Assembly: GCF_001632365.1 (NCBI RefSeq)
Contig: NW_024468524.1
Coordinates: 552,090 to 616,089 of the forward strand
DNA from: Laetiporus sulphureus 93-53
Lineage: Eukaryota > Basidiomycota > Agaricomycetes > Polyporales > Laetiporaceae
Direction: 5' to 3'
Length of the DNA stretch: 64,000 bases
The notes below the pieces were generated by a model. It ran no database searches and was not told the DNA's origin. It saw nothing but the letters and a program-made list of their open reading frames with translations. Position numbers and translations under genes: made by a program. Of the stretch, positions 10,450 to 19,796 are shown piece after piece; positions within the stretch are counted from its first letter, which is position 1, and every line of letters begins with the position of its first letter.

Positions 10450-13400
10450 TCAAACAAACTCACTGTAGTCCTGACACATACCATGGCCAGAGACCAGGAC
10501 AATAGGAACAGCTAACTCAATCATGACGACAGCTGCATCGCGCTCATATCTCGTACTGGTTTCCAAGCACCGAGACAACTCAAAAGTGCTTACAAGCGCA
10601 TACATTCGGGAGATTTGATCGAACATGACAGATTGAGGAAAATCCAAAGCACAGGCATTTACTCTATCGCGTCGTGGAAAAGTATTGCCACCCCATCACG
10701 TTGCGTATAGCAAAGAAACATGGCAGACCGGTGAGTCGTCTCACCGAATCTTCCCCGACTGGTACACGTTGCCGATAGATTCCTTGTCAAACAGGTTGCA
10801 GACGCCATCGATGGCTTGTCGCACGCAGATACCAGACTGGTCATCCCTTCCGGCCAACGTGCGCTTGAACAGCGGCGTGAGGTACGACTCTTTCGCATTG
10901 TTCCCTCGTATTGTCTGATCGTAGAGCCTCAGGACAGCGTAGTCGTGACCGCGTGTGTTTAGGCAGAAATGCTTTGGCTCTTGTTCTATATACCCTCCCC
11001 ACCGTTTGCCTCCCGACGGCACGGTCGCCTCAGCATGCGACAAGCGGAACTCAAAATGCACCTGGAATCCGGTTAGCGCTGCGAGATCCATGAGGATCAC
11101 AATGTGGCCGGGTTTGTGGCGAACATGTATTACGCTGGGTCCAGTCAATGTGTTCGCAAGCTCGTAGGATGCTGCCTCGTCTTTGGCCATCGTCTTCCAC
11201 GCGATGTAACTCAGTTTCATCGGATCAAAGGGCTCATTCAAGTTACCGCAATACACCACGATAAAGCCATCGATCACTGGTTGGTTCATAGCGCACTGAA
11301 CAGCAGCAGTGCGGCACCAAAGGTAGTACAGTAACTCGGTGGTGACGTCCTCAATGACTTCGGGTAGCTGAATAAAATGTGTAAATTGATGTGCGCATTG
11401 TCTCCGAAATTCTCGAGTGTCTGGAAGCCGTCTGCGTTCTTTATGTCTTCGCCGATCATCGTGGTCAGGAAATCCGTGACCTTCACGGTCGCTAGCATAG
11501 ACGTGGATGGCGTGCTATCGGAGAGCACAACGTATCTCTCAGTCGTCGCATCGCGGGTCATAGTTAGTAGAAAACGCGATACAAGTTCGCCCGTGGAACC
11601 CCTGTCCTGTACAAGACCTTTCAGAACAAGCTCGTTGATGAACGTCTGGATCGCCTCCGTATAGATATCGCGAGAAAAATTCAGTGTATGCGCTGCAGCG
11701 AGGGCGAGAATTGGTTCCGAGGGGCTGCAGGTCTCAACTGTGTGGCGATCGACGATGGATACAAAGAGGCGCATATGACTGCGCACACTGTTGATCGTCA
11801 AGCGAGACGATGCGGGGCCTTCCGCAATCTCCACTCGAATCCGAGCAGCGAACACGGCCAGAACGGATAACTCATCTCGAGGCTTGAACGTGTCAGAGTT
11901 AAGAAGCTTCCTTGTCGCGTGACGGATCAGTGAGCTTTCGGAGAGTGTTGACCAATGCTGAAGATATCAAAATGGAACACGTTGAGATTCATCAGTACAT
12001 CGCACAAAATGATCCCAGCAGGTGAAACAGCATTCACCGGACGACCATACATCTTGAGACGATTGAGCGTCAAAGCCGCCATCAATGTCGGGACACCATT
12101 CTGCTCGATGTCGCCCTTCACCATTTGGTCAAAGCCGAAGTATCCCCAAGGAAGAAGAGGACGCAACTTGCCATCAAGGCGGAACGAGGGAGCTAAAGCG
12201 CCTGTGGGCGGAACGAGATCGAAGACCGCGGAGGTCGTATCCAGGAGCACGAACCAGAACTCCTCATGGAACTCGTCCGCGGCTTTCATGATCCTCTGCA
12301 TGGCTATCAGCGACATCCTCTCTGTGGAGCCGCGATCGATCTCGTCATTAGACTTCATCGGAGTCGCCCCGAGGAGGGTACATTCATCAATAGCCACGAT
12401 GAAATACGTGAACCTCGGACCAAGCTGCTTCCTGAAAGCCTCTCGAAGACCATCCGCGGCGGCTTTGCATAGCTGTGCATAGACACGTCGATGCCAACCA
12501 GCTATATCCTGGACTTTTTCTTCGGTCGTGGGCTTTGGGCGCAGTGCTACAAGTTCGTTTGAGTTCTCCTGAAGCAAAGCTGAGGCACTCGCTTTCACCG
12601 CAGCAAAATTCTCGAAACGAGATGGCCGAGAGTAATCATCAACGTTATCGAAAGGGAGGTCCAGGACGCCATGAGGTCGCGCAACTGGTCACCAATTGAA
12701 CTCTCGATACTCACAGCCACCTGCTTAAACAAGGCACCCAGAAACGCGGCCGAAAGCTCCTCTCCCTGATATGATGTCAGGCTATGAATCATGAACTGAT
12801 TGATATGTGACGGATCATGTAGCTCGCTGAACGTCGCTCCTTGAAAAAATCATAAACAAACAAATCAACAGGTGGCCATCCGTCCTCAAGGTGGTTCTCT
12901 TGAAGCAAATACACGCTGATGGTGGGATGCTGCAACACGATTAACGTCACTTGTGTGCTTTGCAATACCGTGGCATCCACTCACGTCACGAGAAAGTTCG
13001 GACACCAGTCTCGATTTACCTGTGCCACTAGATTGCAACAGAGCAATACAATGGCCGTAGTGCTTGCTTGCGTCGTAATGTTCTCGGCAGCGATGTAGCT
13101 GCTCCTTGAATCAACCCAATGCGTCACTTCTGTATGTCCCATGAAATGCACGGTGCAGTCGTTGTCGTTGCTCAAGCCTGAGTGAAGCACGGTCAGCGAA
13201 GCCTTGAAGGGACCGTTACTAGATATCAGCATACTCCGATTCGACTATCGTATCCCTTGGAGGTGACGCTGAGTGTATGAAGCAAGAGTGAACCTCATAA
13301 GCATCCGGTCGCGGCAAAGCATGCTTTCTCGACTCACGTTGGCGACAGGCATTCAATGCGAATGTAGCGATATCGCCTTCATCTAGAAGGCGATTGAGGT

Positions 13401-13866
13401 CTACATTAGAGCGCGCAGGCCATGGATGTTCACGATGCCGCTGATCGGGATCGGTCCACAGTGCTTCCGCCAGCACTTGAGGCACTGCGTTGTCAAGTTG
13501 CAACAACGATCGAAGGATATTGAGGAACTGCAAGCCACGACGTTCGTCTACAACCTCCAAAGAGTCCTTGAAATTCATTCGCACTTTGTCGAGAGTACGT
13601 GAAGTCCCTTGGAAGAAGTCTCGGCACTCTGTTAAGGCTGGAGGCTCATGGAAGGTCAACAAATTAGACATCGACTTTTACAAGCGAATAAAGCAAAATC
13701 CATTCACATGGTCGACGAACGAATCGACGCCCTTCATGGGCACTGGAACGCCCGTGATGATCGCTTGCTGCAACGTCAGATCCTCGAGCTGGCCAGCGGT
13801 TTGTGTGGCGCTGGTTGCCTCTGCTGTCGCCACCTCGGATTCCGTCTTTCCTTCTTCTTCTATCAT
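10450..13866 (-). pseudogene. Frame-disrupted P-loop NTPase plus nuclease-like protein of an Agaricomycete (Crinkler-related?) family
   Basis: In order, the reading frames give: an N-terminal segment (from 13866) of unknown fold; a Walker A motif LLQSSGTGKSRLVSELS near 13000; a PPVDLFVYDFF segment; a Walker B-like FIVAIDECTLLG near 12380; LPWGYFGFDQ; MRLFVSIVDRHTVETCSPSEPIL; and a C-terminal NQPVIDGFIVVYCG...MKLSYIAW segment. The last segment corresponds to the restriction-nuclease-like end of this expanded basidiomycete family, but the usual lysine-containing core (QVKN-like) reads WKTMA. The order matches the NTPase-plus-nuclease layout described for Crinkler-type effectors; that link is inference. 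At least three single-base frame breaks are needed to follow the family, near 12844-12849 (a T run), 12655-12668 and 11381-11390. This suggests a decayed gene, or indel errors in the assembly. A final exon to 10450 is plausible. Confidence 0.55.
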
Positions 13867-14121
13867 AGCCTTGCGGATTTGATCCACTTCACGCTACGAA
13901 GATATCGTTCAAATGAAGAGAAGGGACGCATTCGAAAGATAAACGCCTTGATACATGTGTTTAGTTTGTTTGTTAGTTGTATACCGGGGTAGGCGGAGAA
14001 GTGGCGGTGGCCTGTTACGGATCGGGAGGCTCGCACGTGGCGAAGTTCCCACAGGTTCAGTTGGCCAAGTAGTGGCGGAACCTACGACACCCGCCGGTAT
14101 TTTCAAAATCCTCAAGGCAAG
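13867..14121. promoter_or_regulatory. Divergent intergenic region upstream of RPL37
   Basis: 255 bases between the 5' end of the P-loop family gene and the RPL37 start codon. It should hold the ribosomal-protein promoter. No defined motif was recognised with confidence. Confidence 0.4.
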
Positions 14122-14896
14122 ATGGTGAGTGTTCATGCCAGTATGCAGGGCTTAGGGATGCCTGGCGTGTCTGGCTGGGTTGTGTGGTGGCACGGAGCGA
14201 TTGGTGCAGGAGAAAGGCTGGATTGATTTGGTCTTGGTTGGATGAGCCGATCCCTTTGCCCTGCTCGCTAAAATGTCCAGCTGCTGAAGTGCTGATTGCT
14301 CTGTCTACTCACAGACGAAAGGTTCGTGCATTTTGGTGGTGGTGCGGTCGCGAGGGACTTCACTGATTGCGCTCGGGTCTGATGGTCTATAGGTACCACG
14401 TCTTTCGGGTGCGTAATGATACCCTATTCCTCCTTAGGCGTGCCTTGCTGAAGGTCGTTCTCGACGCCCACAGTAAGCGGCACACGAAGAGCCACACACT
14501 CTGCAGGCGGTGTGGGAACCGCGCCTTCCACAAGCAACACAAGGGTATGTAATACGACAGTCTGGTTGGTCCCCCATGCTCCCTTCAGCACGCCGCGCAT
14601 CTTCACTTCCGTTCATTGAAACCGACCGCTTACAACGCCTCGTAGAGTGTGCACAGTGCGGTTACCCTCGCGCAAAACTGCGGTCGTACGAGTGGGGTCA
14701 GAAGGCCAAGCGCCGAAAGACGACCGGTACTGGCCGCATGCGTTACCTCAAGCATGTGTCGAGGCGTTTCAAGAATGGTTTCAGGTGCGATGATTATGTC
14801 TTCATTGCGGTCGTCGGGGTTGATCGAACTCCTGTGATTTGCAGAGAGAACACCACCGCTGTGAAGAGGACCAAGCCCAAAACATCCGAAGCATAA
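14122..14896 (+). CDS. RPL37: 60S ribosomal protein eL37
   Basis: Small zinc-binding protein of the large ribosomal subunit. Six coding exons (14122-14124, 14315-14321, 14393-14408, 14474-14544, 14646-14784, 14845-14896) encode 95 residues, the normal family length. The first coding exon is just the ATG; the second is 7 nt and the third 16 nt. The spliced protein starts [19 protein letters not shown] and carries the zinc-binding CRRCG and CAQCG pairs, then [20 protein letters not shown], typical of eL37. The first intron is 190 nt, much longer than the others. Long first introns with an exon consisting only of the start codon are common in fungal ribosomal protein genes. Each junction was checked by frame, so the small exons are well supported. 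Confidence 0.96.
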
Positions 14897-15217
14897 ACTA
14901 TATCTTGTTATCTTCGAGTGGCCGGCCTTTTCTCACTTCGCATCCGTTATGTTCTGCCTATCACACACCCGCACGAGCATGCTGTCCTCGTACCGTACGC
15001 GCAAAATACATAAGCCGTATGTATACACGAAATCGCTGTGCGCGCATGCCAGACATAGTACTGCCAGTTGCCGATTGAGTGTGCTTCATTTTGCGAGCCA
15101 TATCAAATTATCAATATCCAAGGTTGAGATGCGGGTGTTTCAGTAATGCGTGGTAGCAACGTGATTTGACGGACGCTGTACACGTAAAGGTAACAAGCCT
15201 TGTACACCGGCGGTGCG
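14897..15217. other. Convergent 3' intergenic region
   Basis: Lies between the RPL37 stop codon and the 3' end of the HAUS6-like gene. It should contain both 3' untranslated regions. Nothing else is recognised. Confidence 0.5.
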
Positions 15218-17666
15218 TCACCTCCATTCATATGTTTCACGGTCTACCGTGGCGTCTTCCTGCGCGAGCAGATTGAGTTGAGAGAGATCCCCTCCCTGTA
15301 AGAGAGCTCCTTTCAAGGTGTTGCTGCGTCCCTCATAGTTCTCGTTCGAGGTGCCATGTGTTCCGGTTGCAGCTAAGGCTTTCTCTGCAGTTCCCCGTCG
15401 GGTGCAGCGCTACCAAGATAGTGGTGAATGCCTTCTATGGGTAGCAAGTTGTTTTTCGCCGCGTAGATCAGCGGTCGCTGCTTTCTGTTGTGTGGCTTGT
15501 GCGGGCTGTTCTCCACAGTTTGGTGAACCGTCGATGAACGTGTCGAGGATCTGTGTGGCAACGGGGGATCGTTGAAGTAAGCGATCCGGCATGAAAGCGA
15601 GCGAAGAATTCACCCTATTGACCTCATCATCTAGTCCTTGGTTCTTGGCAGTGGATATCAGGCGAGTTGCTCTCCTAGACTGACTGTTACCAGTCATCGT
15701 TTGACTAGTTAGACGTGCATTTATCCTGCTGGTGACCTGGACCTGGGACGCCATAGCACTACACAAGTTCTCCACGCTTGTAGCTTTTGATCGACCTTGC
15801 GCCGTTCCTCTGCCGTCGAGATCTTGCGCCGCGACGTCTGATTTCCCCTTTTCGGAAGGCTGGGGCAGCCGGCTAACAGATGCCGCACTTGCTATTGGCG
15901 GAGAGACGGTCGAGGACGGCCTCTGTTCTGGTGGGAAGGCAGGCAGCATAGACGTGCGAATATGTGCAATTCGCTCTTCGATTGCAGAGGTAAATCGAGG
16001 CTCAGGGAGAGAGAACGTTCTCAGCAATTCCATCGAAGGACAGGTCTGTAATTAATCTGTATCAGTGTCACTCCAATTCATGGAAGGTGTGGTGGCAGTT
16101 CACGTCAAATGAGACCGGCTCGCGTGCGCAGGGCTCCCATAGACTGAATGGAAGTGTATTTTCTTCTTCTGACGCTTGGCGAGTGCCTAGGGCTGCCTGC
16201 AAATACTGCATGCGCTTCTTGAGGTCCTGTCGGACGAGCTCTGCCCTCGTTAGAGCATCCTGCAATGCCTGTCGTGTGCGCATTATGGCGTCTATTCGGT
16301 CGGCTAGAACTGGATTCTGAGGTTGTGCATCATGTGAGATTGGCTGATTATCTGAGTCGGACGGACGAGACGTAGCGGGCGCTGGCAGAAGCCGTGCACC
16401 CAGCGCCTCAAGGTGTGCAGGATGGTGAGCGGCTGCGATGGGAAGAGGAGCCGGACGTGCCTGCACCGTGACCGGTTATACAGCACATCATGTCAGCTGG
16501 GACGGGGAGAAGGACGGCACACCGCACCTTCTCCCGCTGTGTTCCGGCTGCAGCGGCATCAGATGGAGGGGGTACGCATGGCCCAATGGTAATGGGCCCA
16601 CTCTGCACGCCAGCGATATCGGTTAGGAGGTGCAAAGCGCGGCGCCCGCCGTCGTGCTTCCAATATTTGCGGAGAAGGTCGTGCTGTCTTGAATCACGTA
16701 GTCCGATCAGTCGGTCTGTCGAGAGACTGTCATATTTTGATGAGTGTGTGGCAGCAGGGTCAAGAATGCGCCTCTAATGATCGGGTTAGAGCAAGTGGAA
16801 CCCCAGCGAAAGGGCGGAGGTGCTCACGCGTAAGATTTTTAATTCTTCTTGCCGGCGAATGAGCATGGCCGCATGGCGTTCCCAGACACGGCGGGCGGCT
16901 TGAGCGGACTCTAGAAGAACGGTGTAGTCCCCAGGTACATTGTCCAGTGCTTCCTAGAAGTAATCAGCGGCGTAGACAAATTCGTGTGCTTCCCAGGACG
17001 ACTACCGTTAGCCTGGCCTTATCCATCTCCGGCGGCGATGAAGAGAACGCCGAGCGACCGTTGTATTGCATGAGAGCATGTGTGGAAAGGGCCAGGATCA
17101 GCCGTTCAAAGCTGTATCGCGAAGATCAATCTCCTTCGTTGAATGAGCCCACACATGTATGAGCGGCACGCACCGCGCGCCAGAGCATTCCTCCAACAGG
17201 CTCTTGCGGACCACGACGTCCCTCCACCACCAGGCTGCAGAAGCGATCTGCGTCCGTGTCTTATCAGCTTCACGTGCTGCTTTGTCTTCATGTGTTGGAT
17301 GGTTCGGGTGAATGCTAGTATGCCTGAGCGCCTCGAGATACTTCGAGAGTGATATTCTGAATGCAGTGGTATCCGAGGGCTTCAGACACGGGTACATCGG
17401 TAATATCTGTGATCACGCGTTCGTCGCACGGGGACACAAAGATAGGTACGCTTTCGACATACTGATCTAGCGTGTGGCTTCCCGCCTTCAATCTTACCTA
17501 CAAGGAAATAACAAATTTCCTCCATTGCTCGGGTGCGTTCTCGGATGCCAGAACGCGTGGGGTGAAATAGATGTTCGTCATATCTGGACGCATCTTGCGG
17601 TGGGAAATTGAGCAAATGCAGATGGGTCAGAAGGAGCAAGGAATTGGGCAACGCTGGTAGGCTCAT
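15218..17666 (-). CDS. HAUS augmin-like complex subunit 6 (N-terminal domain) protein
   Basis: Augmin recruits gamma-tubulin to existing spindle microtubules and so amplifies them in mitosis. The start MSLPALPNSLLLLTHLHLLN at 17666 and following exons (FHPTRSGIRERTRAMEEICYFLVGK, PSDTTAFRISLSKYLEALRH, WWWRDVVVRKSLLEECSG, FERLILALSTHAL) follow the HAUS6 N-terminal domain pattern. The middle part (about 16100-17000) is rich in Arg, Glu and Leu and is probably coiled coil; the C-terminal part is Ser/Pro-rich and likely disordered. The 3' end is uncertain. One frame stops at 15410, while a coding-like stretch ending YEWR at 15218 could be the last exon, but I could not find a junction that joins them in frame. 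Two ACGCGT boxes lie 65-80 bases upstream. The family call rests on pattern memory. Confidence 0.6.
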
Positions 17667-17730
17667 GGTCGGTCGGAGATGGGAAGATAATCCGCGGCGC
17701 GCTCAAGCGAACGGTCACACCGCTCAATCT

Positions 17731-17746
17731 ACGCGTCGCGACGCGT
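17731..17746. promoter_or_regulatory. Palindromic pair of ACGCGT boxes
   Basis: The 16 bases acgcgtcgcgacgcgt form a perfect palindrome made of two ACGCGT hexamers separated by cgcg. They lie 65-80 bases upstream of the HAUS6-like start codon on the minus strand. ACGCGT is the MBF site of yeasts, and a mitotic spindle gene is a plausible cell-cycle target. Function here is inferred. Confidence 0.6.
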
Positions 17747-19481
17747 CTGCACGTGACGGCGAACGGTGGTGAGTCAGACATTCATCTAAGTATTATTGTC
17801 TTCTGGCCTGGATTAACGGCTCCGCAGACCTTAAATGCTATTGTTCCCATGAACCTTGAAGCTCAACTCTGCGAGGGACGCCGATCGTCGTGTCCTCCAA
17901 TGTTCGTGCGACGTCGGACGCGTCAGATACCGCAGGGATGCACGGGAAGACACACTGACCGCGAATTGGGGTGAAGACGAACTGCTGTCTGGGCCTCTAC
18001 CATCGCGTTCTCAGTTCCCAAAGGGTCCATCGGCCGCCACGATGCTCGAAGAACGAAGTCATCAGCTGGCCTCCGTATTCATCGGCCTCCTGTTATCTAA
18101 GCTTCTGAGTAGGCCGTCATATCTGATAACTCCTCCGTCCATCGCAGCCTGACTGTCGGACTCTGCCGACGCTTCTGTGCAGACAGGCTTCAGGGTTCTG
18201 ACGTTCGTTGTCTCGGTGATATGCTGGACGTTCCCAGAAATGTGAGAATGCACTACCGTCTCAATGCCGGGCATGGGAGTCCGCCTGTACCATGCGCATC
18301 GTAGCGTCCAATTGCCAACTGGTATGCCGTCCATTTTTCCGCTCTTCCGCTTACGCATGGTGGCCAGAACGCGCTGCGATGAGGCGAATGTCATAATAGG
18401 CGATTGAAATTACCATCCTGCACTCTATTGCATCGATAATCGGCGGGCGTCCACCACGTGCGGCTATCTGCCCTGTGGCGAAGCGACATCGGATTGCGGC
18501 AGATTTAGATGTACCCGCGTAAGTTCGCGCTGGTTGCTCCTGATGTCGCGATATGGAACAACCTTTGAATTGGAGGCTCGTAAGGCAGCAATCACTACCA
18601 CTGTGGCCGGGTTCTCATTGTATGTCCGTTCGAAGATGGAGACTGGCCAGGTCCTCCTGTTCATCTATGCGATTCATGTGTCAGTTGAAAGACGGCGTCC
18701 GGATCTTCATCCGAATGTCGTAAGTGAGCGTCACGCTCGCCTTGGGAGAGCGATTTTTACGCTGCTAGAGCTTGGTGATTTCATTACCTTCGTCATTGCA
18801 GACCGTCACATATGAAGAGCACTGCAACGAAAGCCGCTCAGCCTGATGTCACACGCATAGTCTTCCGTTCATTAGCCAAGCAGCACGTTTCAATGACCTG
18901 AAGCTAGCTTCGGCAAGGTGCTCCCATATCTTATCAAAATTCTTCCGAGCATTCATCACCTTCCCAACGACACCATTCCCTGGAGCGTCTTCATACGGCC
19001 CAAGCCATAAGAATGATGCGAGAGCTATTTTGACAGCGCGCTTCTCAAGAAAGGGAACTCTCCCGCGCTGAAAGGCGCCCCGGCTCCCGCATGCATTCCC
19101 CTCTCATTCGCCGCCAACCAAGAACATTGAAAGAGTGAGTTGCCAGTAGACAGTACGGAATTTGGACCACTCCTCACTCGCCACGTACTGCCATTTAGCG
19201 GTGACCGCGGGCCTGGGGCCTGGTCCAGACGCTCAGCGATGCCGTAAAAGGTGAAACGGAAATACCAGCGGATAGATAAGATGACAGTCACGATATGGTA
19301 GTGCGGCGATGGCGACGCGTGTTTGCTGCCGAGCAGTCTGTGCCCCTTCGCGCCGGACGACGGTCTCAATACGCAGAGTAGAGGTCGCGCACTCCTTCGC
19401 CCGAGTCATAGGACAAAAGCTGTATTTTTTTTGGAAAATAGAGCGACGGACAGTGGGGGGGACGTGACGGATGCCATTTAC

Positions 19482-19496
19482 AGATAACGATTATCT
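19482..19496. promoter_or_regulatory. Inverted pair of GATA sites upstream of the GATA factor
   Basis: AGATAA (19482-19487) and TTATCT (19491-19496) face each other with a 3-base spacer, 301-315 bases upstream of the GATA-factor start codon. Paired GATA sites are typical targets of GATA zinc-finger proteins, so this could be an autoregulatory or nitrogen/iron control site. Confidence 0.5.
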
Positions 19497-19796
19497 AATC
19501 CGTGGGTGTGATTGCCGGGCGTTAGCGTAATGTGAGGCACGCGATTGGTCGGAGGGAACGGACATGTTTACCTGGCTCTATATCTTTCTTAGACTCCTTC
19601 GACTCTGAACACTTGTTCCCCTCTCAACACTCCTCGAGATCAACGTCTTGTTTTCCGCGGTCGTGCCCTCCTTCCGCGACCTCGACGTGCACAACTCCTC
19701 TCAGCATCACTCTGCCTCCATTCGGGCATCCCAACCGTCTGACAAAGCGCGTATATCCCGCCGAACGCGCTCCTTTCACTGTCAAAGCAAAGGATA

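Larger units (their letters stand above)
17667..19796. other. 2.1-kb intergenic region
   Basis: Contains the ACGCGT pair upstream of the HAUS6-like gene and, at its far end, the promoter of the GATA factor. In between (about 17.8-18.9 kb) there are ORFs of 60-110 residues on both strands, for example 18062-18394 minus and 18534-18815 plus. None resembles a family I know and none chains convincingly across introns. A small fast-evolving gene here cannot be excluded. Confidence 0.45.

Noticed and set aside
14125..14314. snoRNA in the long first intron of RPL37
   Set aside because: Ribosomal-protein introns often host C/D snoRNAs, but I could not find a paired C box (RTGATGA) and D box (CTGA) with terminal complementarity.
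18062..18815. Possible small gene on either strand between the HAUS6-like and GATA-factor genes
   Set aside because: ORFs of 90-110 residues overlap on opposite strands and neither resembles a known family or shows a consistent exon chain.
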